A stretch of 14,310 bases of DNA from JAHFOW01 sp964370795 (GCA_964370795.1 CAYJME010000070.1:1-14310), one strand, 5' to 3'. Positions 6,090 through 14,212 are shown, numbered from the stretch's first letter. Numbers and translations: made by a program. The notes: generated by a model from the sequence alone, not told the origin.

Positions 6090-7064
6090 ATGAAAGAAAC
6101 TACCTATCTTGAGGCAATCAAAGAGGCATTAGATGAAGAAATGACACGCGATCCGGGCGTATTCGTTTTAGGTGAGGATGTCGGGGCTTACGGCGGTGCG
6201 TTTCGTGTAACTGAGGGTCTCTATGAAAAATACGGGGAGTGGCGCATCATGGATACTCCCTTATCCGAATCGGGTTTCACCGGCGCCGCTATTGGTGCTG
6301 CCCTGATGGGCATGAGACCCGTTGTCGAAATGCAATTCGCCGATTTCATCTCCTGCGCCTTTGATCAACTGGTAAACGTGGCTGCAAAAAACCACTATCG
6401 TTGGGGAGCGCCAACGCCCATTGTTGTACGTGCGCCTTATGGTGGAAATATTCACGGCGGGCCGTATCATTCTCAAAGTATCGAAGGATATTTTTTCAAT
6501 GTTCCGGGATTGAAAATTGTTGCGCCGTCAACAGCATACGATGCGAAGGGATTATTAAAAGCCGCTATTCGTGATAATGACCCCGTTATCTATTGTGAAC
6601 ACAAATATCTCTATCGGCGTATCAGGGACGCCATTCCTGAAGAGGATTACATAGTACCTATCGGAAAGGCGCGTATTGCTTTGGAAGGTAGCGATGTATC
6701 AATTATCACCTATGGCGCAATGGTTCATACAGCAATTGAAGCTGCGCGTTCACTCAAAGACAACGGCGTTTCCTGTGAAATCGTAGACCTGAGAACAATC
6801 TTACCTTTAGACAAAAAAACCATTTTTGACACGGTAAAGAAGACGAATAAGGTAGTAATTTTACATGAACAAACCAAAACGGGTGGCGTTGGAGCCGAGG
6901 TTTCTGCCCTGATTAGCGAGTACTGTTTTGATTATCTGGATGGTCCCATTATTCGTGTCGCAGCCCCTGATACCCCCGTACCCTTTAGCGCCCAGATGGA
7001 AGAGGTCTTTATTCCACAGGCAAAAGATGTTATTGCTGCAGTAGAAAAGTTGATGCGCTATTAA
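6090..7064 (+). CDS. pdhB: 2-oxoacid (pyruvate) dehydrogenase E1 component, beta subunit
   Basis: A 324-residue partner of E1-alpha. Family blocks are intact: LGEDVG (27-32), PLSESGFTGAAIGAAL (57-72) with E60 as the expected ThDP-activating glutamate, the potassium/ThDP region QFADFISCAFDQ (82-93), GGPYHSQS (123-130) with the active-site His, and VAPSTAYDAKGLL (144-156). The C-terminal transketolase-like domain ends in a typical ISEYCFDYLDGPIIRV region. A GGAG lies ten bases before the ATG. It forms a heterotetramer with E1-alpha. E2 follows after a 106-base gap, presumably in the same operon. Confidence 0.92.
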   Translation: MKETTYLEAIKEALDEEMTRDPGVFVLGEDVGAYGGAFRVTEGLYEKYGEWRIMDTPLSESGFTGAAIGAALMGMRPVVEMQFADFISCAFDQLVNVAAKNHYRWGAPTPIVVRAPYGGNIHGGPYHSQSIEGYFFNVPGLKIVAPSTAYDAKGLLKAAIRDNDPVIYCEHKYLYRRIRDAIPEEDYIVPIGKARIALEGSDVSIITYGAMVHTAIEAARSLKDNGVSCEIVDLRTILPLDKKTIFDTVKKTNKVVILHEQTKTGGVGAEVSALISEYCFDYLDGPIIRVAAPDTPVPFSAQMEEVFIPQAKDVIAAVEKLMRY

Positions 7065-7170
7065 ATATAAAAACATTGTAACAATACCTTGATCGTGTTC
7101 AATGCTACAAATAGTCAGCTCCGATGGGGCCGGCGGAAAAAATAAATCTCACAGAGGCGGGAGGTTAAAC

Positions 7171-8439
7171 ATGCCAGTCGATGTAATCATGCCACAAATG
7201 GGGGAGAGTGTTGTAGAGGGAACCATCCTGAAATGGCTTGTTCATGAAGGCGAGAGGGTCGGGAAAGAACAACCTCTCGTTGAAATCAGTACGGATAAGA
7301 TCGATACCGAAGTGCCATCACCCGTTCATGGCGTCATAAAAAAAATCCTTTATCCGGAGGGGAGGACACTGCCGGTACAGACCGTTATTGCACACATTGA
7401 AGCTATAGAAAAAACGGAAGTTGTAGGAGCGAACGGCCATCCGCCCTCACCCGAACCGGTTAGACAAGCCGAAACAATTAAAGTAATAAAAGAGGAACGA
7501 ACGCCTGAAAATATTGAAGAGGCAGAAAAACGATATTCACCCCTGGTAAGAAAACTGGCAAAAGAGTACCGTATTAATTTAGAAAAAGTAAAGGGCACCG
7601 GTGAAAGTGGGCGTGTTACTAAAAAGGATATCCTGGATTTCGTAGCAGCAGGAACCGGCGTCACCACAACCCCGCCACCAGCGGCAGAAAAGAAGGTATT
7701 TGAAAAAGAAACGTTTATTCCTATAAGTCCAAAGCGAAAGATTACCGCAGAACGGATGGTACAGAGCAAACGGACGGCTGCGCATGTGACAACGGTGTTT
7801 GAGGTTGACATGACCAGGGTTGCGCGTTACCGCGAATTGAATAAGGACAAGCTTTTGAAAAATGACGGTATCCACCTTACCTATCTCCCCTTTATCACCC
7901 ACGCCACAGTTCGGGCGCTGAAAGAACACCCCATATTGAACTCATCATGGACAGATGAAGGTATTATTCAGAAAAACTCTATTAATATGGGGATTGCAGT
8001 GTCTCTCGAAGACGGACTTATTGTGCCGGTAATTAAAGACGCCGACAAAAAAGACCTGCTTCAGTTAGCCCGGGACATTCAGGATATTGCCCAACGTTCG
8101 CGGGCAAAGAAATTAAAACCCGAAGACGTCCAGGGCGGCACATTTACCATCACTAATTATGGTCTCAACGACAGCCTCTTCGGTACACCGGTCATTTTAC
8201 TACCTCAGGCAGCTATTTTAGGGGTCGGGGCTGTCGTAAAGAGGCCTGTAGTAATTGATGATGCAATTGCAATCAGATCTATGGTGTACCTCAGTCTCTC
8301 CTTTGACCATCGGGTAATGGACGGTGCACAAGCAGATAAATTTCTCCTTAAAGTAAAAGATGTCCTCGAAGGGTGGGAAGTTACCATCTATGAACCAAAG
8401 AAGATTACGCCACCCACGGGGTACGGCGGAGTTTGGTAA
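7171..8439 (+). CDS. pdhC: 2-oxoacid dehydrogenase E2, dihydrolipoamide acyltransferase
   Basis: A 422-residue protein from the ATG at 7171. This start has a strong GGGAGGT and begins exactly at the lipoyl domain (MPVDVIMPQMGE); an in-frame ATG at 7102 would add 23 unrelated residues and lacks a ribosome binding site. Domains: lipoyl 1-78 with lipoyl-lysine K43 in STDKID; a charged/Pro-rich linker; the E1/E3-binding domain 122-157 (YSPLVRKLAKEY...GRVTKKDI); a second linker; the catalytic domain from about 183, with FTITNYG (325-331) and HRVMDG (380-385: H380 and D384 catalytic). There is one lipoyl domain, as in compact E2s. It transfers the acyl group to CoA. No lipoamide dehydrogenase (E3) follows; the next gene is convergent. 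Confidence 0.93.
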   Translation: MPVDVIMPQMGESVVEGTILKWLVHEGERVGKEQPLVEISTDKIDTEVPSPVHGVIKKILYPEGRTLPVQTVIAHIEAIEKTEVVGANGHPPSPEPVRQAETIKVIKEERTPENIEEAEKRYSPLVRKLAKEYRINLEKVKGTGESGRVTKKDILDFVAAGTGVTTTPPPAAEKKVFEKETFIPISPKRKITAERMVQSKRTAAHVTTVFEVDMTRVARYRELNKDKLLKNDGIHLTYLPFITHATVRALKEHPILNSSWTDEGIIQKNSINMGIAVSLEDGLIVPVIKDADKKDLLQLARDIQDIAQRSRAKKLKPEDVQGGTFTITNYGLNDSLFGTPVILLPQAAILGVGAVVKRPVVIDDAIAIRSMVYLSLSFDHRVMDGAQADKFLLKVKDVLEGWEVTIYEPKKITPPTGYGGVW

Positions 8440-8467
8440 AACAAAAACATTTTTTTTATCAAAGGCA

Positions 8468-9256
8468 TCATACCAATCCAACCCCAAGGGCAATTGCGAG
8501 GATAAATAATAATATTCCAACAATGACCCGAATGGTACTCATGGTGATTTTCCTGATCAGACGTGAACCAATAAACGAGCCGAGAAACGCGGTCAGCGTG
8601 GCGGCAATAACCAGTCCAATGCCGACCTGGTTTTTAAGCACGGCAAAATTATGCGAAAAAAATGTAACCCCGTAAACAGCAAGTCTGGACACATCTACTA
8701 CCACGGCAGAAACGATTGACGTTCCAATGAATTTATCCTTTTCAAGCCCCGTTCTCAGTAAAAAGGCAGAACGGAGCGCCCCCTGATGTCCGGACAGCCC
8801 GCCAAAAAAGCCAGAAAGAGCCCCACCCATCGGTAGATATTTTGTATCGAAAGAGAGTTTTCCAAACCTTGGGTTGAGTTCAATGACGGCAAATCCGGCA
8901 ATTATGAATGCCATTGCTAATTTTACAATCGTGACGGAAAATATTCTGCTGCCCAGAGTGTATTCCGCAATGGAGTGGATACTCGCACAATAATTCAGGA
9001 GAAATGCGCCTGCAACGGCCATAATTGAAGCAGGAAGCGCAAATTTTAATACAATCCTGATATCCGCCTTCCTGCCAACTAACGCTAATTTGAAGATGTT
9101 GTTAGCCAGGTGAACAATAGCCGTTATCGCCACTGCTACCTCTACGGGAAAAAAGATTGAAAATGCCGGCATGAGAAGCGTACCAAGCCCAAAACCGGAA
9201 AAGAGCGTTAAAGCCGAAACAAACAATGCTACAGTACAAATAACCAGATAAACCAT
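8468..9256 (-). CDS. TSUP-family membrane transporter (TauE/SafE-like)
   Basis: A 262-residue, highly hydrophobic protein with about eight membrane segments in two related halves. Each half opens with a glycine-rich entry: GFGLGTLLMP (21-30), and GGALSGFFGGLSGHQGALR (144-162), the characteristic TSUP repeat. Two ATGs are available; the one at 9256 has AAGG six bases upstream, whereas the one at 9262 abuts it directly, so I prefer 9256. The family moves sulfur-containing anions such as sulfite, sulfoacetate or thiosulfate, but the substrate cannot be read from sequence. It stands alone, convergent with the E2 gene with only 28 bases between stop codons. Confidence 0.85.
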   Translation of the reverse strand: MVYLVICTVALFVSALTLFSGFGLGTLLMPAFSIFFPVEVAVAITAIVHLANNIFKLALVGRKADIRIVLKFALPASIMAVAGAFLLNYCASIHSIAEYTLGSRIFSVTIVKLAMAFIIAGFAVIELNPRFGKLSFDTKYLPMGGALSGFFGGLSGHQGALRSAFLLRTGLEKDKFIGTSIVSAVVVDVSRLAVYGVTFFSHNFAVLKNQVGIGLVIAATLTAFLGSFIGSRLIRKITMSTIRVIVGILLFILAIALGVGLV

Positions 9257-9396
9257 GTTCATCCTTTCTCATGAATACATTGGACTGGTCATCTGTGATT
9301 CACGCACGGAAAAGTATGTTCCTGCAGTCACAAGTACCATTCCAATAACTACTCATTACTATTTTTTCTTTACGATTTCATGGTACAAATCAACTA

Positions 9397-9425
9397 ATTT
9401 TAACTTTACCTTATATCAACATCAA
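9397..9425 (-). promoter_or_regulatory. Possible promoter for the TSUP gene
   Basis: On the minus strand TTGATG (9425-9420), a 17-base spacer and TAAAAT (9402-9397) lie about 135 bases from the preferred start codon. The -35 is 4/6 and the region AT-rich, so this is weak. Confidence 0.3.
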
Positions 9426-9500
9426 CACGAAATTAATTGTAGTGGAATTTTTATTTTAACCCTCATGAGCTGCAGACTCACAAAAGGATAAGCACGAAAA

Positions 9501-9570
9501 TGTCATTGCGAAGACTTTGCCTGAAGCAATCTCCTATGGGAAAGATTGCTTCGCTCCGCTCGCAATGACA
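9501..9570. repeat. Palindromic repeat of the TGTCATTGCGA family
   Basis: It begins TGTCATTGCGAAG and ends with the complementary TCGCAATGACA; inner arms GAAGCAATCT and AGATTGCTTC pair around TCCTATGGGA. It is a compact hairpin version of the elements at 128-203, 295-387, 3469-3546 and 3737-3848. Confidence 0.8.
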
Positions 9571-9583
9571 AAGAGGACAAGCC

Positions 9584-9593
9584 NNNNNNNNNN
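9584..9593. other. Run of ten N: assembly gap of unknown length
   Basis: The ten N follow a palindromic repeat by 13 bases, and the sequence resumes with TGTCATT, the opening of the same repeat family. The gap therefore probably reflects an unresolved repeat; its true size is unknown. Confidence 0.95.
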
Positions 9594-9629
9594 TGTCATT
9601 TTAGTATACATGAAAATAAATCTTATTTA

Positions 9630-9658
9630 TTGACACAGCCTCTGTTAGTTGTTACATT
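9630..9658 (+). promoter_or_regulatory. Promoter of the chrB operon
   Basis: Perfect TTGACA (9630-9635), a 17-base spacer and TACATT (9653-9658, 4/6). The expected start is near 9665, about 38 bases before the chrB ATG. The -10 lies inside a palindrome, consistent with a repressible promoter. Confidence 0.5.
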
Positions 9659-9684
9659 TATTACACCGTGTAACATATATAACA
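9650..9684. promoter_or_regulatory. Candidate operator: 35-bp imperfect palindrome over the chrB promoter
   Basis: Centred on C9667. The core TTACAC-C-GTGTAA (9661-9673) is perfect, and outer half-sites GTTA (9651-9654) and TAAC (9680-9683) are symmetric about the same centre; 14 of 17 positions per arm pair. It overlaps the -10 and the expected start site. The likely ligand is a dimeric regulator, possibly ChrB itself, since some ChrB proteins regulate chr operons (established for characterised systems; inferred here). Confidence 0.55.
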
Positions 9685-9702
9685 TTATTTCGAGAACACC
9701 TT

Positions 9703-10686
9703 ATGCCAAAGTGGATACTTTTCACTCATCAAATAGCACAGGACACACCGAACCTCCGGGTAAAGGTCTGGCGGGATCTAAAAAAGTACGGGGCAGTGCT
9801 CTTTAAAAATGCCGTATACATACTCCCCTATTCAAAGGAACATGAAGAAATTATGCAATGGCTTTGTAAGTATATCAAGGATAGCGGGAGTGATTCATCT
9901 CTGTTTCTTACGGAATCACTGGATAAAACGCAAGATGATGAAATTATTAAGACCTTTCACGATATTTGCGACAGGGAATATAGCACCCTCTCAACTGTAT
10001 GTGAGGATTATTTACGAAAAATAGAACAAACAGAAGAAACGGAAGGATTAACCGATACCCTGAAAATCGAATTTGACAAAAAACTGCGTGAAATAAAAAA
10101 AGACGCGGAAAATATACTCCGTATTGATTTTTTTAGTGCCCCACAAAGGAAAATGGTCTTTCAAAAAATAGCATTTATTCAGAAAAAACTCGATGTGTTG
10201 TCTGAAAAAGCGGGGAAAAAATCAACCGCCATTCAGAGAATATACAAAAAAAAGGACTATGCAGTAAAGACGTGGGCAACCAGAAGCGATATTTATATCG
10301 ACCGTATAGCATCTGCCTGGCTTATCAAAAGATTTATAGATACAAAGGCGCGTTTTGTGTTCCTGTCAAAAGATGAAAAAACAAAACATGCAATACCCTT
10401 CGATATGTATGGTGCAGAATTTACCCATGTCGAAGATAATTGTACTTTCGAGACGCTTATGAAGATATTTGACATCAGGAATGGCGCTTTGCAGTCCATG
10501 AGCGAAATTGTCCATGATATTGATTTGAAGGATAACAAGTACGGCCGTAAAGAAGCCGAAGGTATAGAGCAGGTTGTCAAAGGACTCAAACACACATTCA
10601 GGGATGACACAAAGCTGCTCGAAAAAGGAATGGATATTTTTGATGCTCTTTATCAATATTACGCAACCGGTAACAAAAGGAGTTAA
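9703..10686 (+). CDS. chrB: ChrB-type chromate resistance protein
   Basis: A 327-residue protein from the ATG at 9703, where the family N-terminus begins (MPKWILFTHQI); an in-frame ATG at 9649 would add 18 residues and start upstream of the expected transcription start. The N-terminal ChrB_N region has RVKVWRDLKKYGAVLFKNAVYILP (19-42) and a charged helical linker (about 75-170). The C-terminal Chrome_Resist domain has WATR (191-194), IDRIASAWLIKRFID (199-213), IPFDMYGAEFTH (231-242), CTFETL (247-252) and VHDIDLKD (270-277). ChrB proteins act as chromate-responsive regulators or accessory resistance factors. There is no strong Shine-Dalgarno. The MFS gene follows after five bases. Substrate other than chromate is possible. 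Confidence 0.88.
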   Translation: MPKWILFTHQIAQDTPNLRVKVWRDLKKYGAVLFKNAVYILPYSKEHEEIMQWLCKYIKDSGSDSSLFLTESLDKTQDDEIIKTFHDICDREYSTLSTVCEDYLRKIEQTEETEGLTDTLKIEFDKKLREIKKDAENILRIDFFSAPQRKMVFQKIAFIQKKLDVLSEKAGKKSTAIQRIYKKKDYAVKTWATRSDIYIDRIASAWLIKRFIDTKARFVFLSKDEKTKHAIPFDMYGAEFTHVEDNCTFETLMKIFDIRNGALQSMSEIVHDIDLKDNKYGRKEAEGIEQVVKGLKHTFRDDTKLLEKGMDIFDALYQYYATGNKRS

Positions 10687-10691
10687 CGCAC

Positions 10692-11930
10692 ATGAAGAAT
10701 ACGGTTTTTTCGCCTTTTGTTAACCTGTGTGCCGCTGGTTTTTTTGCCAGGATGAGCTATGCAATGGCGAGAACGCCGGTATTGCCTCTCTTTGCCCTGG
10801 CACTGGGAGCAAAACCCGAGGCTATTGGTTTTGCCGTAGGCGCTTCTACCATAACAGGGATTTTTTTCAAGTTACCGGCAGGTACCCTTTCTGATATCTT
10901 TGGCAGATACAAAATACTCCTGTTCAGCATGCTCGTCTTCGCTCTTACCCCTTTTACCTATTTTCTGGTAACACAGTACTGGCAATTAGTAGGCATACGG
11001 TTTTTTCACGGTCTTGCCACCGCTCTTTACGGCCCCGTTGCCATGGCAACGATTGCAGATACCGCAGGTAATAAAAAGGGGGAACAACTTTCCCTCTTTT
11101 CTTCTATTACTATTATAGGAAATCTCATTGGCGCTCCACTTGGCGGCTATGTGCTTAATTATTTTTCGAATAATGGCTCTCATGCTGTAAAAGATTTCCA
11201 TATCGCTTATTTCATCTGTGGTATGATAGGCTTAACATCTCTGGGTTTCACGCTCAAGTTGTTCCTTTCAAGTCGTTCAAATGCACACGATTCGAAAAGC
11301 AGGATTACCTTAAAAGAGACCTTCTGTAGATTCTTGCAAGGCATAAAAGAAGTAGTAAGCGATTATCGGGTAATTATTACGAGCAACATGGAGGGTATTC
11401 AAAATCTATCCGTAGGCGCACTGGAGGCATTTCTCCCTATATATACCGTTACTGTTGCCCATCTCAGCCCATTTCATGCCGGAATCCTCTGGGGCGCTCA
11501 GATTATTACTACGATCTTAGCAAAACCTGTTATGGGGAAAATATCAGATCGATATGGAAGAAAGCCCATTATTTTCTCAGGGATGTGGATATGCGCTATT
11601 CCCTTTGCTTGCATCCCCTTAGCCCATAATTTTTATCTACTCCTCTTCTTATCAGCAATCTTTGGTATTGGCGAGGCATTTGTTACGTCCTCTTCCGCAG
11701 CAATGGTTGCCGATTTTTGTAGGGAACAGAATTATGGCGCAGCCATGGGAACGTTTGGAAGTATCTTTGATATAGGACATGCCGCCGGACCCATTCTAAC
11801 CGGTCTTTTCCTGGCACATCTGAGTTATTACCATTCTTTTCTCATCATTGCCTTTACGCTGATACTATCATCGTTTATCTTTGCGTTTACAATTTCAGGG
11901 AAAAATATTATTAAAGGAGGTATAACATGA
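10692..11930 (+). CDS. MFS-family exporter, second gene of the chrB operon
   Basis: A 412-residue, 12-helix major facilitator. The signature loop between helices 2 and 3 reads GTLSDIFGRYK (64-74), and its echo between helices 8 and 9 reads GKISDRYGRK (282-291), the usual two-half symmetry. An RG-containing helix-4 region (GIRFFHGLATALYGP, 101-115) and GNLIGAPLGG (143-152) fit drug- or metabolite-efflux MFS proteins. AAGGAG lies within the end of chrB, five bases separate the genes, and its TGA overlaps the next ATG. The ChrA chromate permease usually found beside ChrB is missing; this transporter occupies its place. The substrate is inferred only from context. Confidence 0.9.
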   Translation: MKNTVFSPFVNLCAAGFFARMSYAMARTPVLPLFALALGAKPEAIGFAVGASTITGIFFKLPAGTLSDIFGRYKILLFSMLVFALTPFTYFLVTQYWQLVGIRFFHGLATALYGPVAMATIADTAGNKKGEQLSLFSSITIIGNLIGAPLGGYVLNYFSNNGSHAVKDFHIAYFICGMIGLTSLGFTLKLFLSSRSNAHDSKSRITLKETFCRFLQGIKEVVSDYRVIITSNMEGIQNLSVGALEAFLPIYTVTVAHLSPFHAGILWGAQIITTILAKPVMGKISDRYGRKPIIFSGMWICAIPFACIPLAHNFYLLLFLSAIFGIGEAFVTSSSAAMVADFCREQNYGAAMGTFGSIFDIGHAAGPILTGLFLAHLSYYHSFLIIAFTLILSSFIFAFTISGKNIIKGGIT

Positions 11931-12136
11931 AATACTTACATAAGAAGATTCCGAAAATGGCGAAATTATTTTTTGTTTTCCTTTTTGGTATCATTAGTTT
12001 CTTTACTTTATCCTGCAGTATGCAGCAAGTGAAGATTGCAAAACAAGAACCGCCACTCCGTACAACGGAAGAAACGGTAAGTTCAAGTAGTGTTTTTTTC
12101 CGAAGCAATCTTCCTGCTTTTATAAGGGAGCATTAG
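11927..12136 (+). CDS. Small predicted lipoprotein
   Basis: A 69-residue protein with one of the best ribosome binding sites in the window (AAAGGAGG, six bases before the ATG). Its ATG overlaps the MFS stop as ATGA. A basic N-terminus, a hydrophobic stretch (11-27) and TLSC (27-30) suggest signal peptidase II processing at C30, although T rather than L at -3 makes the lipobox imperfect. The mature part is about 40 residues, Ser/Thr/Glu-rich, with no recognised domain. The last codons include CGAAGCAATCTT, matching the core of the dispersed repeats, so the original C-terminus may have been replaced. Confidence 0.6.
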   Translation: MKYLHKKIPKMAKLFFVFLFGIISFFTLSCSMQQVKIAKQEPPLRTTEETVSSSSVFFRSNLPAFIREH

Positions 12137-12244
12137 TTGTGGCCATGCTACACTATGACTTAAACCGTTATAATAAGCGATTGTTTATGGATGATCAGAC
12201 AGCAATTTTTACCGCATCACTCATAAATAAAAAAGTTGTAATAC

Positions 12245-13033
12245 ATGAGAATTTCGTTATTCGTAATAATAGTTATGCTGCAGGGATTCGTTTTGTCCCG
12301 AACGGTATTCGCCTTGAGACCCTTTGTTACTACGGATGCAGATGTAGTTTCGAAAAATGAAGTTGAAATAGAATTGGGGTTGTTTGGACTTCGCGAGCAG
12401 AACCATCCCGGTCATGACGAAATGACGCTGGAAGTCCCAAGTATTCGCTTCAATTATGGTTTACCGTGGGATAGTGAGATCGTTTTAGAGACTGTGGGTG
12501 AACTAATTGATAGCGAATATGTTGGAACACTGGGTATAAAGGAAAAACAATTTGCTGATACTGCCGCTTTTTATAAAAAGGTCTGGTGGCGTTCAGATGG
12601 TGGAAACTGGATACCCAATTTTGCCACGGAAACGGGATGTCTGTTTCCCACGGAAAAGGGTTCGTCTGGTGTAAATCCTGAGGGTACGGGTATTTTTTCG
12701 TGGTATCTTAAAAATCTTACCTGTCACGTAACGCTTGGTGGAGGAACCGCACGAGATAAATCAGATAACGATATGCTTAAGGTATTACTCTATGGTATTA
12801 TTACTGATATTCCGATTCCGCAGTACAAAAAACTTCATTTTGCGTCAGAATATAGCGGTGAAAAGACCGAAAGTTCGGCGCTCGAACATCAACTGCTGGG
12901 TGGTTTTGTATGGGAGGGACCCCTTGATATAGATTATGACATAGCGGGTTTTACCGGCTTAAATTCAGAAAGTACGGATTGGGGTATGACAATGGGAATA
13001 ACATTCTTCATCGGCAGTAAGTCAAACAATTAA
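12245..13033 (+). CDS. Predicted outer-membrane beta-barrel protein
   Basis: A 262-residue protein with a signal peptide (1-24, cleavage after VFA). The mature N-terminus RPFVTTDADVV and EVEIELGLF (26-47) resemble the opening of small outer-membrane porin-like families related to the phenol-degradation MetA/transporter barrel group. Many alternating hydrophobic/polar strands follow (for example IRFNYGLPWDSEIVLETVGEL and LLGGFVWEGPLDIDYDIAGF), ending in MTMGITFFIG. The start has no clear Shine-Dalgarno, so expression may depend on translation of the upstream frame that starts with GTG at 12139 and overlaps it by 116 bases. It lies 108 bases downstream of the lipoprotein. The exact family is uncertain; location in the outer membrane is an inference from strand pattern. 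Confidence 0.65.
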   Translation: MRISLFVIIVMLQGFVLSRTVFALRPFVTTDADVVSKNEVEIELGLFGLREQNHPGHDEMTLEVPSIRFNYGLPWDSEIVLETVGELIDSEYVGTLGIKEKQFADTAAFYKKVWWRSDGGNWIPNFATETGCLFPTEKGSSGVNPEGTGIFSWYLKNLTCHVTLGGGTARDKSDNDMLKVLLYGIITDIPIPQYKKLHFASEYSGEKTESSALEHQLLGGFVWEGPLDIDYDIAGFTGLNSESTDWGMTMGITFFIGSKSNN

Positions 13034-13165
13034 AAGAAATGTGCCAAATATATTGTCCAATTGAGGATGGTTACACCAGCCTTGCAAAAATAATATCGAA
13101 TACCAAATAGAGTTGCATTTCATTCATCATTTATTTCAGCGGTTAAAAAAAGAGAGGCGTGTATT

Positions 13166-14167
13166 ATGAAGTCTTTTATGATTGCAGTGTTTGTCCTGTT
13201 AGCGATGATAAAGGTATGTTATGCGGGGAGCGAGGTAGTTGTTTATACCTCAATCGACAAGGTCTTTTCAGAACCAGTGCTTCAGGCATTTGAAAAAAAG
13301 ACCGGAATAAAGGTAATGACTATCTATGATACAGAAGAAACCAAGAGCACTGGTCTGGTCAATCGCCTGATTGCAGAAAAGAATAAACCAAAGGCCGATG
13401 TATTCTGGAGTGGCGATCCGGTGCGTCCCGTTTTACTTAAAATGAAAGGTTTAACCGCTCCATACGTTTCAAGCGCAGCAGGCGATATCCCCAACACATA
13501 CAAAGACCCGGAAGGTCATTGGACAGGCTTTTCTGCGCGCTCACGTATCATTCTTTACAATACGAACCTTGTAACCACGGATGAGCGGCCTTCGTCCATT
13601 TTCGATCTCACCAAACCTGTCTGGAGAAATCAGGTAGCGATTGCAAATCCATTATTTGGAACTACCTCAATACATATAGCAGCCCTTTTTATCACCCTGG
13701 GGGATGAAAAGGCCATAAAATTCATGAATGACCTGAAGGCCAATGGCGTAAAAATTGTTTCTTCGAATGGCGAGGTAAGACGACTCGTTGCACGGGGTGA
13801 GGTCAAGGCGGGTATTACCGATACCGACGATGCTAATGTCGCCATGAAAGAAGGATGTTCGGTAAAAATGGTATTTCCAGACCAATCAACGATAGGAACG
13901 CTTTTTATGCCCAATATGGTTTGTCTCTTAAAAAACAGCCCAAATCAGGAAAACGGGGAAAAATTAATTGATTATCTCCTGAGCAGAGAGGTTGAAAAAA
14001 GCCTTGCCTGGGCTGCATGTGCCCAGATGCCTGTCCGATACGACGTGCGGACGCCTGAGAATGTAACAACCATTGAAAACATAAAAGGCGTAAACGTTAA
14101 TTATTCCGATGTTGCCACAAAACTCGATGAAATTAGTGATTTTCTCAAACAATGGGCTGGATATTGA
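13166..14167 (+). CDS. Periplasmic extracellular solute-binding protein, ABC-type (iron-binding-like)
   Basis: A 333-residue protein with a signal peptide (1-20, cleavage after CYA) and GAGAGG about ten bases before the ATG. The mature protein opens with VVVYTSIDKVFSEPVLQAFEKKTGI (24-48), typical of family-1 binding proteins of the Fe(III)/FutA-FbpA and 2-aminoethylphosphonate clusters; ADVFWSGDPVR (77-87) and GITDTDDANVAMKEG also match that group. Length is normal. The paired tyrosines of FbpA are not evident, so iron is only one option. No permease or ATPase gene lies before the window end, so it is either the first gene of an ABC operon interrupted by repeats or an orphan. It follows the barrel gene by 132 bases and may have its own promoter. 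Confidence 0.85.
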   Translation: MKSFMIAVFVLLAMIKVCYAGSEVVVYTSIDKVFSEPVLQAFEKKTGIKVMTIYDTEETKSTGLVNRLIAEKNKPKADVFWSGDPVRPVLLKMKGLTAPYVSSAAGDIPNTYKDPEGHWTGFSARSRIILYNTNLVTTDERPSSIFDLTKPVWRNQVAIANPLFGTTSIHIAALFITLGDEKAIKFMNDLKANGVKIVSSNGEVRRLVARGEVKAGITDTDDANVAMKEGCSVKMVFPDQSTIGTLFMPNMVCLLKNSPNQENGEKLIDYLLSREVEKSLAWAACAQMPVRYDVRTPENVTTIENIKGVNVNYSDVATKLDEISDFLKQWAGY

Positions 14168-14212
14168 TGCTCAAATCGTGACTTTTTACCAAGCAAATAT
14201 TCCCTGGCGCAG

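Larger units (their letters stand above)
9263..9702. other. Divergent intergenic region with repeat and assembly gap
   Basis: No gene is seen. 9263-9500 is AT-rich leader sequence for the TSUP gene. A palindromic repeat fills 9501-9570, ten N occupy 9584-9593, and the chrB promoter and operator occupy 9630-9684. Frames crossing the N run are not meaningful. Confidence 0.65.

Noticed and set aside
7102..7170. N-terminal extension of the E2 gene
   Set aside because: No ribosome binding site at the ATG at 7102; the ATG at 7171 has GGGAGGT and starts at the conserved lipoyl domain.
8440..8467. T-rich stretch between the convergent E2 and TSUP genes as a bidirectional terminator
   Set aside because: There is an eight-T run but no real stem, so a terminator cannot be supported.
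9546..9806. Open frame crossing the N run
   Set aside because: It contains unknown residues, begins in a repeat and overlaps the chrB start in another frame.
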